DNA from: Deltaproteobacteria bacterium
GTDB lineage: Bacteria; Myxococcota_A; UBA9160; UBA4427
Assembly (NCBI GenBank): GCA_002691205.1
Contig: NZHD01000008.1
Location: 1 to 64,000 of the forward strand
Length of the DNA: 64,000 nt
Direction: 5' to 3'
The position numbers were made by a program, and so were the translations under genes. Positions 33,930-42,150 of this stretch are shown piece after piece; the stretch's first letter is position 1; each line of letters starts with the position of its first letter. The notes beneath the pieces were generated by a model. The model did not search any database. It was not told the origin of the DNA and saw nothing but the letters and a program-made list of their open reading frames with translations.

Positions 33930-34751
33930 CTACGAGCGACGTCGCTCATAATGCTCAATGATGCGGGCCGCATTTTCCTCTACGGCCTTGCCTGTCACAT
34001 CAATGATTTGCCATCCCTTACGACGGCAAAAGAGCTTCGCTCTTTCAATCTCCTCGTGGACCGATTCAATATCCGTGTAGTCTGTGGTCGGCAGAACATT
34101 CATCGCTCGCAATCGAGCTTGCCGAATGATCGTTAACTCGGCGGGGTCAATCACCAAACCGAAAACCTTCTTCTGGTCAAGCTCCACCAATTCTTGGGGT
34201 GGATCAATCGAGGGAACCAAAGGAACGTTTCCCGCCTTATAGCCTCGCTGGGCCAAATACATGCAAAGAGGGGTCTTTGAGGTCCTGGAGACTCCCGTCA
34301 GGACGATGTCCGCGTCATACAGAGTCCGCACATTTGCGCCATCATCATGATGTACGGCAAACTCGATGGCATCAATACGTGCGAAATACTCCTCTGTCAT
34401 TCCGTGCAACAGCCCAGGCTTGTGGCGTGGTTCAACATGAAGGCGTTGGGCCACTTTCGCAATTAGAGGCCCGAGCAGGTCAATGGTCATAATGCCCTGT
34501 TTTTGCGCCTCCCCCTGCAAAGCTGCGACGACCTCGGCCTCTACAAGGCTAAAGACCACCAAAGCCTGTGAGGCCGCCGCCCGGGCGATGACCTTCCGTG
34601 CATCGGAGGGCTGTCGAACGTCTCCAAAAACCTTCAGCGTCCAAGGACTCTGGAATTGGAGCATCGCTGCACGAACCGCCGCCATGCCGGTCTCGCCCGT
34701 TCCATCGGAAACTACGAAAACTTCCACTAAGGGTTTTTCTGTCTCAGCCAC
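33930..34751 (-). CDS. PEP synthase / PPDK regulatory protein (bifunctional kinase-phosphorylase, DUF299 family)
   Basis: 273 aa. VSDGTGETG (residues 14-22) and the P-loop-like GVSRTSKT (153-160), followed by YLAQRGYKAGNVPLVP, define the PPSR/PDRP family. These cytoplasmic enzymes switch PEP synthase or pyruvate phosphate dikinase off by ADP-dependent threonine phosphorylation and on again by phosphate-dependent dephosphorylation. Which of the two targets applies cannot be told because neither gene is in the window. Divergent from leuS across 76 bases. A 14-base palindrome lies in its last codons but has no T tract. Confidence 0.9.
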   Translation of the reverse strand: MAETEKPLVEVFVVSDGTGETGMAAVRAAMLQFQSPWTLKVFGDVRQPSDARKVIARAAASQALVVFSLVEAEVVAALQGEAQKQGIMTIDLLGPLIAKVAQRLHVEPRHKPGLLHGMTEEYFARIDAIEFAVHHDDGANVRTLYDADIVLTGVSRTSKTPLCMYLAQRGYKAGNVPLVPSIDPPQELVELDQKKVFGLVIDPAELTIIRQARLRAMNVLPTTDYTDIESVHEEIERAKLFCRRKGWQIIDVTGKAVEENAARIIEHYERRRS

Positions 34752-34827
34752 CGCTGGAGTCTAACTGAGACAAGTTTCCCCTTCATCTGTTGACGATCGG
34801 CACTCCTGCCGGCACTTTCCTTCCCTT

Positions 34828-37473
34828 ATGACCTATTCACCCTCTGAGATCGAGCCCAAGTGGCAAGCCTACTGGCAGGAAAAGCAGACATTTCGAACCG
34901 AAATCGACCACAATCGGCCGAAATACTATGTCCTCGACATGTTCCCCTACCCTTCCGGCGATGGTTTGCATGTGGGACACCCAGAGGGCTACACCGCGAC
35001 GGACATTCTCGCGCGGTATAAGCGAATGCGTGGCTTCAATGTCCTGCACCCTATGGGCTGGGATGCCTTCGGCCTCCCCGCTGAGCAGTACGCAATTAAG
35101 ACAGGCACTCACCCACGAATCACGACGCGTAAAAACATCGACAATTTCAAGCGGCAAATTCAGTCTCTCGGCTTCAGCTATGACTGGTCGCGCGAAATCG
35201 ATACAACCGATCCTCATTACACTCGATGGACGCAATGGATTTTCAGAAAACTTCACGAACGCGGCTTAGCCTATCAGGCCGAAGTCCCCGTCAACTGGTG
35301 CCCCGAACTGGGCACTGTCCTCGCAAATGAGGAGGTCATTGATGGCAAAAGCGAGGTAGGAGGCCACCCTGTTACTCGGCTTCCACTCAAGCAATGGATG
35401 CTCCGTATCACTCACTATGCGGACAGGCTGCTTGAAGATCTAGAAGGTCTCGACTGGCCCGAACCAATCAAAAAAATGCAGCGAGACTGGATTGGGCGAT
35501 CCGAGGGGGCACGGGTTCAATTTAAAGTCGAAGGCTCATCCGAGATCGAAATCGAAGTCTTTACAACACGCGCAGATACGCTTTTTGGCGCAACCTATAT
35601 GGTTCTCGCACCCGAGCACCCTCTCGTCGAAAGAATAACAACTGAGGCCTCTCGCACAGAAGTAGACCGCTATGTTGAACGAACTCGTCGCCGGAGCGAA
35701 CGAGAACGAATTGCTGATCAAGCTGAAAAATCAGGCGTCTTCACTGGGGCCTACGCCGTAAACCCAACTACCAATGAGAAGGTCCCTGTATGGATTGCGG
35801 ACTATGTGCTGGCGGGTTACGGAACCGGGGCCATCATGGCGGTGCCGGGTCATGATGAAAGAGACCACGCTTTTGCGAAGAAATTCAACCTCCCCATCAT
35901 CGAAGTGATGCAAGGCGGCGACGTCCAGGAAGAGGCTTTCCTAGGCGAAGGGACTGCCATCAATTCGGGCTTTCTAAATGGCCTCAGTACGACAGCCGCC
36001 AAGAAGAAAATCCACCAATGGCTCGAAGAAAACGGCACCGGCGAAGCCACCGTCACCTATAAACTCAGAGATTGGCTATTTAGTCGACAGCGCTACTGGG
36101 GTGAACCCTTCCCCGTCATGCATTCACCGGATGGAAAAACTAGACTGGTCCCCGAAGAAGACTTGCCCATTACTCTTCCGGAACTTGACGACTTTAAGCC
36201 AACCGGAGAGGATTTTGAAGCACCCCTCGCTCGCGTTCCAGAATGGCTCGCCGTTCGAGACCCGGAGACCGGAGAGATGGCCCAAAGGGACCCCAACACC
36301 ATGCCCCAATGGGCGGGGAGTTGTTGGTACTTCCTCCGATTCACTGACCCAAGTAATTCCGAAGCACCTTGGTCGAAAGAAGCTGAGAACTATTGGATGC
36401 CCGTCGATCTTTACGTCGGAGGCGCCGAACACGCAGTTCTCCACCTTCTCTATGCACGCTTCTGGCACAAGGTTTTCTATGACATCGGATTAGTGCACAC
36501 CCCTGAGCCTTTTCAAAAACTCGTCAACCAGGGAATGATTCTCGGAGAAAGTTTTCGATACTACGACGACAACACCGAAGATGACCCCCATCAAGATGTT
36601 TCGGTCTACTCTTTTCAAGAGGTCGAAATTAAAGATGAAGGGCCGGTCACGATCGCAAGTAAGATTCCGGTCAAGGCACGCTGGCTTAATCTAAAAGATC
36701 TTGCTCACAGCGGGGCAACAGGAGAACCTTGCCACCCTGAATTTCCCGATCTCGTTCTCGAGCGAGTGCTTGAAAAGATGTCAAAAAGCCGAGGAAATGT
36801 CGTTAACCCTGACGATGTCGTTTCGAAATTTGGGGCGGATTCTATGCGCCTCTACGAAATGTTTATCGGTCCGCTCGAAAAGGCGGCGCCTTGGTCGACC
36901 GATGGCATCCAAGGAATTTACAGATTTCTCCAACGCTGCTGGCGTCTGGTCGTCAAGGAAGAAGGAGAAGAAGGGGTCGAGACTCTTCACGATTTTTCCG
37001 AAAAGCCGACCCCCGATCAAGCACGCATTCTCATGCAAACAATAAAGGGTGTGACCGAAGATATTGAAGCCATGCGCTTCAATACTGCAATCTCAAAGCT
37101 GATGGTTCTGGTGCGCGACATCACTTCTGATGGACCGCTCCCCAGAGAAGCCGCTGAAAAACTCTGTCTCATGCTGGCTCCCATGGCTCCTCATATCGCC
37201 GAGGAACTCTGGCAAAAACTAGGCCACGAGGAGTCCCTCGCCTATGAGACCTGGCCAGAGGTAGACGAGAAACTCCTTAGCGAAGAAGAACTCAACCTCG
37301 TCGTCCAAGTAAATGGAAAAAAACGCGGCGAAATCCAAGTATCTGCAAACGCAACGAAAGAAGAAATTGAGGCACTCGCTGTCGGGTTGGAGAAAGTGCA
37401 GGCAATTCTGGACGGAAAATCTCCTAAAAAAGTCATCGTCGTACCCGGCCGACTCGTCAATGTGGTCGGGTAG
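34828..37473 (+). CDS. leuS: Leucyl-tRNA synthetase
   Basis: 881 aa class I aminoacyl-tRNA synthetase charging tRNA-Leu. The HIGH-type motif HVGH is at residues 48-51 and KMSKS at about 650-654. The CP1 editing domain between them is full length, and the zinc-domain-like segment with [15 protein letters not shown] is present. The C-terminal anticodon-binding and extension domains end LVNVVG. No T-box or leader peptide is visible in the short 76-base upstream region; CTGAGA there is not part of a riboswitch. The next gene starts 19 bases later. Confidence 0.97.
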   Translation: MTYSPSEIEPKWQAYWQEKQTFRTEIDHNRPKYYVLDMFPYPSGDGLHVGHPEGYTATDILARYKRMRGFNVLHPMGWDAFGLPAEQYAIKTGTHPRITTRKNIDNFKRQIQSLGFSYDWSREIDTTDPHYTRWTQWIFRKLHERGLAYQAEVPVNWCPELGTVLANEEVIDGKSEVGGHPVTRLPLKQWMLRITHYADRLLEDLEGLDWPEPIKKMQRDWIGRSEGARVQFKVEGSSEIEIEVFTTRADTLFGATYMVLAPEHPLVERITTEASRTEVDRYVERTRRRSERERIADQAEKSGVFTGAYAVNPTTNEKVPVWIADYVLAGYGTGAIMAVPGHDERDHAFAKKFNLPIIEVMQGGDVQEEAFLGEGTAINSGFLNGLSTTAAKKKIHQWLEENGTGEATVTYKLRDWLFSRQRYWGEPFPVMHSPDGKTRLVPEEDLPITLPELDDFKPTGEDFEAPLARVPEWLAVRDPETGEMAQRDPNTMPQWAGSCWYFLRFTDPSNSEAPWSKEAENYWMPVDLYVGGAEHAVLHLLYARFWHKVFYDIGLVHTPEPFQKLVNQGMILGESFRYYDDNTEDDPHQDVSVYSFQEVEIKDEGPVTIASKIPVKARWLNLKDLAHSGATGEPCHPEFPDLVLERVLEKMSKSRGNVVNPDDVVSKFGADSMRLYEMFIGPLEKAAPWSTDGIQGIYRFLQRCWRLVVKEEGEEGVETLHDFSEKPTPDQARILMQTIKGVTEDIEAMRFNTAISKLMVLVRDITSDGPLPREAAEKLCLMLAPMAPHIAEELWQKLGHEESLAYETWPEVDEKLLSEEELNLVVQVNGKKRGEIQVSANATKEEIEALAVGLEKVQAILDGKSPKKVIVVPGRLVNVVG

Positions 37474-37491
37474 GCCAAGGGAGGTCGGATC

Positions 37492-39144
37492 GTGCGGCTG
37501 ATCTGCGCCCTTCTGACATTGCTTGTCATTTTAGGAGCAGGACTCGCTATGGCTGAGTCCGTAGACCTACCCCTGCCTAGCGTTCAGGCCGAAAACTCTT
37601 TCAACGAGTTCGACCCTCCATCAACGAACAAAAATGCACGCAACCTCGTTGACTACCAGATGAACGTTATTCGAGCAGGCATCGTGATACTCGGACTTGT
37701 GATCTTCCTCTGGGTTTGGAGCGCACCCGGACGACCCTCTTCTGGCGCCCGAAAAATGCAAACAACAATCCTCCTCCTACTGGCCATGGCCAGTTTCGCT
37801 TCTTACTACCAGTTCTTTCAGTACAGCCACGTCCGCGGCTTCGCGACCAGCGACAACTTCCACTACTACCTAGGCTCAAAATACTTTCCTGAGCTCGGGT
37901 ATTTTGGGATCTATGAGTGCAGTCTTTATGCTCTCACGGAACGAGGATTATCGACGACGGGAAGTGCAGAGACTCCGGTTAGAAATCTACGAACCATGGA
38001 GCCACTAACGACTTCAGAGGTTGTCACCTTGGGGACAGATTGCCCCTCCCGCTTCAGCCATGAACGGTGGCAAGCCTTTGGAGATGAAGTCCAATATTTT
38101 TCGCACAAATGGCCGCTCCATATCCGAAAAGCGACCTGGCTAGACCATGGCTATCACCCGCCACCAGCATGGACATTAGTCGGTGGAGCGCTCGGCCAGA
38201 AACTGAACGTCAACCACTCACACAACTGGCTTGCTCGAATCGATCGTATTCTCATTCTCTTCACTCTGCTGGGCATACTCTGGGCTTTCGGGCTTAAGAC
38301 GGCCTGTCTAGTCGCTCTGATTTGGGGGACAGGAACCCTGTGGCGTTACACCTGGGTGGGCGACGCCTTCTTGCGCCACCTTTGGTGGATTTCCGCGATC
38401 TGGGGGGTCATCGCTCTACGAAGAGGTAGAAACACTCTAGCGGGATCTGCTTTGACCCTATCCGCCCTCTTTCGAATTTTCCCGGGCGCTCTCGGCCTTG
38501 GCTATCTCCTTCATGCCACTCGAGAAGGTTTCCAAAAGAAGAACATCCCGCCCCGCTCTATCCTGTTTATGACCGGTGCGATGGCGACTCTTCTCATTGT
38601 CACGCTTGGAGCTGCTTGGTTCTCCGGACACGGCTTCTCAGTTTATCAAGAATTCGCAATGAAGTTGAGCCGCTTCACTGATGCCCCCATCAGCAATGAC
38701 ATTGGCCTATCGACCTTGGCTGAATGGCTATTCCCGTCATCCGAGACACTTTCAAATCTGACCCAGGGAGTACTCATTGGCCTATTCATCGCTCTCTTCT
38801 GGCGAGCGATGGCACGAATCGCAGACTGGGAAGCTGCCGCAGCCGGCGTATTGCTGATTCCCATCCTAGTGAGTCCGGCCAACTACTACTTTTCGTTCTT
38901 CGCCATCGCGGCTCTCGTCGCTACACAGAGACCTCGGATGGGTGTGATCTTGATCGTGACGGCCGTGCTTTGGAATATCAATGGGCTTCTGCTCTATCAG
39001 CAGTACTCGGAATTTAACTGGGCGTCCGTCATCTCTGTCATCAGCTGCTTCGCCTTGATTCTTGAATTAGGGCAGCCCCTTAAAGCGCTCAAAAAATCCG
39101 AGAGCGATACCGAGGCCACCGCTATGACTCAAGCGCGTCCCTAA
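37492..39144 (+). CDS. Polytopic membrane protein, GT87/GT-C-like
   Basis: 550 aa. A cleavable-looking signal (LLTLLVILGAGLAMAES) is followed by about ten TM segments and a large extracytoplasmic loop (residues about 115-235) containing DNFHYYLGSKYF. The TM2-loop Asp-Asn and the overall layout resemble GT-C glycosyltransferases of the GT87 mannosyltransferase type, but I cannot confirm the family. GTG start with GGGAGG 7 nt upstream. It starts 19 bases after leuS and may be read with it, and its end overlaps the end of ptsP by 23 bases tail to tail. A role in envelope glycan or glycolipid synthesis is a guess from the fold. Confidence 0.7.
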   Translation: MRLICALLTLLVILGAGLAMAESVDLPLPSVQAENSFNEFDPPSTNKNARNLVDYQMNVIRAGIVILGLVIFLWVWSAPGRPSSGARKMQTTILLLLAMASFASYYQFFQYSHVRGFATSDNFHYYLGSKYFPELGYFGIYECSLYALTERGLSTTGSAETPVRNLRTMEPLTTSEVVTLGTDCPSRFSHERWQAFGDEVQYFSHKWPLHIRKATWLDHGYHPPPAWTLVGGALGQKLNVNHSHNWLARIDRILILFTLLGILWAFGLKTACLVALIWGTGTLWRYTWVGDAFLRHLWWISAIWGVIALRRGRNTLAGSALTLSALFRIFPGALGLGYLLHATREGFQKKNIPPRSILFMTGAMATLLIVTLGAAWFSGHGFSVYQEFAMKLSRFTDAPISNDIGLSTLAEWLFPSSETLSNLTQGVLIGLFIALFWRAMARIADWEAAAAGVLLIPILVSPANYYFSFFAIAALVATQRPRMGVILIVTAVLWNINGLLLYQQYSEFNWASVISVISCFALILELGQPLKALKKSESDTEATAMTQARP

Positions 39145-41488
39145 GCCAATCTCCTATGTCGGGATGATCGAGAAGCCCACTGGCCAGAAGTCGACTGGAC
39201 GCAATCTGGCGCACCTCGCGAGCTGAAGCCACCGTTAAAGCTCGGTGTGCATCCAGCGCCACCTCGCGAGTATCCAACGCTCGAACAATCTCCTTCACCA
39301 AGGGAACAGCTGCAGGCACGACGGAGAACTCTCCAATTCCAAGCCCCACCAAGATCGGCACCGCCAACGGACTACTGGCCAGCTCACCGCAAATCGAGAT
39401 TGGAATGCCGGCCCGGTTGGCTGCCTTCACACTCGCATCAATCAAAGAGATCACCGCTGGATGTAAACCGTCGTACAAATGCGCGACTCGCTCATTACCC
39501 CGATCCACCGCGAGCGTGTACTGCGTAAGATCATTCGTACCGATGCTAAAAAAGTCACTCTCGGAAGCCAGCACGTCGGCTGAAATCGCTGCAGCCGGAA
39601 CCTCGATCATGATACCCACTGGGATATCCGGGTCGAAGGCCTCTCCCTTTCGATTCATATCCTCTTGAACCTCAGCGAGCAAAGCTCGAGCCTCTCTCAA
39701 TTCATCGATATTTGAGATCATCGGCAAAAGCAGCTTGACTTGACCACTTGTACTCGCGCGCAAAATTGCACGGAGTTGGATCGCAAAAGCCCGGCGATTC
39801 TCAAGTGTCAGGCGAATCGAGCGAAGCCCCAACTGTGGATTCTCCTCGTTAGACAAACCTATGTTAGGAATGCCCTTATCCCCTCCGAGGTCAAGCGTCC
39901 GAATTGTGACGGGACGAGACCCCATCTGAGTCACAACTCGTAAATAAAGTTCTTCCTGCTCTTCTTGACTAGGAAAGCCTCGATGAGCCAAAGCAAGCAA
40001 CTCTGTCCGAAATAATCCGATCCCCTGAGCGCCATGCTTCTCCGCATATCGCAAATCATTAATCAAACCCACATTCGCAGACAGCGTGATGCTTTTGCCA
40101 TCCTGGGTTTCGGAGGGACGTCCTCGCATTGCATCAAGATGCTCGACAGCGACCTCATACTTGTGCTGAGCATGCTGATAAAATCGAGTCAATGTCTCAT
40201 CGGGAGCGAGGTAAACGCGCCCGGTGGAACCATCTACGATGCAAGGCTCACCCTGCGTGACCTTCGACATCACCCCAGCGACACCTGTCACTGCTGGAAT
40301 TTCGAGGGTGCGAGCAAAAATCGCCCCATGCGAAGTTGAACCGCCATGCTCTGCAACAATGGCCACAACCTTGTCCATCTCAAGCCGTGCGAAGAGGCCC
40401 GCCAACATCTGATCGACAATCACGACCGAGCCCGGCTCCATGGTCGCTTTTTCAGAACGACCACCAACGAGTTTCTCCATCAACCGCTGACCCACATCGA
40501 TAATGTCTGCCCCGCGCTCGCGAAAGTATTCATTTTCGATACGTTCGAAGGTCTGACGATAGGTATCCAAAACGGACCGAATCGCGAGAAATGCGTTCCG
40601 ATAACGCTCAAGCGCCTGCTCGAGATTCTGAACAAAGCCCTTGTCTTCGAGAATTTGGATTTGAGCATGAAAAACGGCGGCAAACTCTGGACCAAAGCGA
40701 ATTCGGACGGTGTCGCGAGTCTCTTCCGTCTCATTCAAGGTCGCCTCTAATGCGGCAAGCAGGTCGATTTTCTCCTCCACCATCGAAGGATTTGGCTCGT
40801 ACTGAACGTGATCCAAGTCAACGGGGGTACCGAACCGGTAGGCGGGCCCAATCGCGACTCCTCGGGACGTGGCTATCCCCGCGAGTTCTACATTTTGATC
40901 GATCGCATCCGGAGTGACTGAGATTCCGGCGGCACGGGCGAGTTCGTCTCCTGGTGAAAAATCAGTGGGGCGATCGTCTTCGCCCAAACTCATCAAAGCC
41001 AATAATTGTGCGTTAATCACCACAGGAGCGAGCAGTTGAGCGCAAGTTTGCATCAACTCAACATCCGCCTGATAAAAGGTTCGTGGCTCCACCGTCTGAA
41101 TGACAAGAACGCCGGTGGTCCCGCCCTGAACCACTAACGGTGCAGCCAAGAGGGATGCATATCGTTCTTCGCCTGTTTCAGGGAAGTATCTAAAACGGGC
41201 GTCCTCGCGAGCTTGCTCCAAAGCAATCGGCTCGCCTTCGCTGGCTACCCAACCCACCAAGCCATCGCCGACTTTAAGTCGGACTTGACTGACGGCCGCA
41301 GGATCCAAACCGATGGTGGCGCTGAGGATGAGCGACTCGGTTTGAGCCTCTCTCAGATAGATTGAACAGACGTCCGCATCTAGGCGTTTGGCCACAAGGT
41401 CAGCGACATTCGCGAGAGTCTCCTTTAAGTCATGGGACCGGGAGATGATCTCAGCGACATCGGCAAGAATTGATATTCGATCCGGAAT
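39122..41488 (-). CDS. ptsP: PEP-protein phosphotransferase of the nitrogen PTS (EI-Ntr), GAF domain at N-terminus
   Basis: About 788 aa. A GAF sensor domain (residues about 1-165) is followed by enzyme I domains: the phospho-His in GGSTSHGAIFAR (about His387), TIM-barrel motifs GLFRTELL and SIGTNDLTQY, and the active Cys in ISICGELASSP. It moves phosphate from PEP to NPr. The first usual start codon in frame (GTG 41395) cuts off the first GAF helix, yet upstream codons encode ISILADVAEIISRSHDL and on, which matches PtsP proteins. The frame stays open to TAG at 41555 without ATG, GTG, TTG or CTG. ATT at 41488, with GGAG 6 nt upstream, is therefore proposed as start; ATC at 41536 after GGGGAGG is the alternative. 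A sequence error is also possible. Confidence 0.85.
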   Translation of the reverse strand: MPDRISILADVAEIISRSHDLKETLANVADLVAKRLDADVCSIYLREAQTESLILSATIGLDPAAVSQVRLKVGDGLVGWVASEGEPIALEQAREDARFRYFPETGEERYASLLAAPLVVQGGTTGVLVIQTVEPRTFYQADVELMQTCAQLLAPVVINAQLLALMSLGEDDRPTDFSPGDELARAAGISVTPDAIDQNVELAGIATSRGVAIGPAYRFGTPVDLDHVQYEPNPSMVEEKIDLLAALEATLNETEETRDTVRIRFGPEFAAVFHAQIQILEDKGFVQNLEQALERYRNAFLAIRSVLDTYRQTFERIENEYFRERGADIIDVGQRLMEKLVGGRSEKATMEPGSVVIVDQMLAGLFARLEMDKVVAIVAEHGGSTSHGAIFARTLEIPAVTGVAGVMSKVTQGEPCIVDGSTGRVYLAPDETLTRFYQHAQHKYEVAVEHLDAMRGRPSETQDGKSITLSANVGLINDLRYAEKHGAQGIGLFRTELLALAHRGFPSQEEQEELYLRVVTQMGSRPVTIRTLDLGGDKGIPNIGLSNEENPQLGLRSIRLTLENRRAFAIQLRAILRASTSGQVKLLLPMISNIDELREARALLAEVQEDMNRKGEAFDPDIPVGIMIEVPAAAISADVLASESDFFSIGTNDLTQYTLAVDRGNERVAHLYDGLHPAVISLIDASVKAANRAGIPISICGELASSPLAVPILVGLGIGEFSVVPAAVPLVKEIVRALDTREVALDAHRALTVASAREVRQIASSRLLASGLLDHPDIGDWLRDALES

Positions 41489-41551
41489 GTTGCTCTCCGC
41501 AAAGGGGTCTGTTGATGAGATTTCAACATAACAGATCGTAGCAGCCCTCCC

Positions 41552-41806
41552 CTAGTGGGGGAGCATGAAACTCAGCGGCTTCCGTGGGGGAAAGACCAGG
41601 TCTCGATCCTCAAAGCGAAGGCCCAGAGCCAGCAAAATCTTGCGTTTTGTGTCCATTCGACAGTTCAAACCCTTCTCGACGCTATGAATGGTCCTTAGAG
41701 CAACCTGAGCCTTACGGGCCAGCTGTGACTGTGTCATAAGCTTATGCTCCCGAAGCTCTCGAACCCGGTTGCCGGGCTCTCCGTCTACAACTTCCGTATC
41801 ATCCAT
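41552..41806 (-). CDS. XRE-family helix-turn-helix regulator
   Basis: 84 aa, essentially one Cro/C1-type HTH: VRELREHKLMTQSQLARKA (helices 1-2), then VALRTIHSVEKG (recognition helix) and helix 4-5. There is no ligand or protease domain. GGGAGA precedes the ATG. Its stop codon overlaps the strong GGGGAGG that lies before the extended ptsP frame, so the two genes are probably one transcript and possibly translationally linked. It may control the ptsP unit itself; no operator is known. Confidence 0.85.
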   Translation of the reverse strand: MDDTEVVDGEPGNRVRELREHKLMTQSQLARKAQVALRTIHSVEKGLNCRMDTKRKILLALGLRFEDRDLVFPPRKPLSFMLPH

Positions 41807-41994
41807 CTTTCTTTCTCCCTACTGTGTCAGAACCTGCAATCCGAGGCGAACCCCGGCGAAAATGTACGCTCTTACTAACTTCGGAATAACAGGCCTCGAT
41901 TCTTTAGTAAAAATGCAATCTTGTTAAATCGACTGTCACCCGACTTTCGAAGAGGCTCAAATATCAGGTGAAAGCTGTAGGTGAGCTCGAATAT
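41807..41994. other. Divergent intergenic region
   Basis: About 190 bases between the XRE regulator (minus) and the small frame before the AsmA-like gene (plus). AT-rich stretches around 41890-41930 are likely promoter DNA. No clear -35/-10 pair or repeat was found. Confidence 0.4.
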
Positions 41995-42150
41995 ATGGAG
42001 GGGCACAAGCCCGTGAGGCCCTGGGCCGATGAGAGGCATGCAGGGTTTCCGCAATCGAAATCCACTGACTTCCTTCGAATACGAAGGGCCCTCAAAAGCC
42101 ATGGAAAGGCTCGACTCGTAAAGGCCTCCGTCCAGAAAAAAACCCTATGA
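41995..42150 (+). CDS. Possible small basic protein coupled to the AsmA-like gene
   Basis: 51 aa from ATG 41995, not recognised. AGGTGAG lies 9 nt upstream. Its stop overlaps the start of the AsmA-like gene by four bases (ATGA), and that gene has no ribosome site of its own, so the small frame could feed ribosomes to it. The product is basic with no membrane segment or motif. It may be a leader ORF, not a functional protein, or chance. Confidence 0.35.
   Translation: MEGHKPVRPWADERHAGFPQSKSTDFLRIRRALKSHGKARLVKASVQKKTL

Noticed and set aside
33934-33947. 14-base perfect palindrome at the end of the PEP-synthase regulator gene
   Set aside because: It lies within the last codons, leaves almost no loop and has no T tract, so it is not a convincing terminator.
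34765-34770. CTGAGA upstream of leuS, as in a thi box
   Set aside because: None of the other conserved TPP riboswitch elements is present and the neighbouring genes are unrelated to thiamine.
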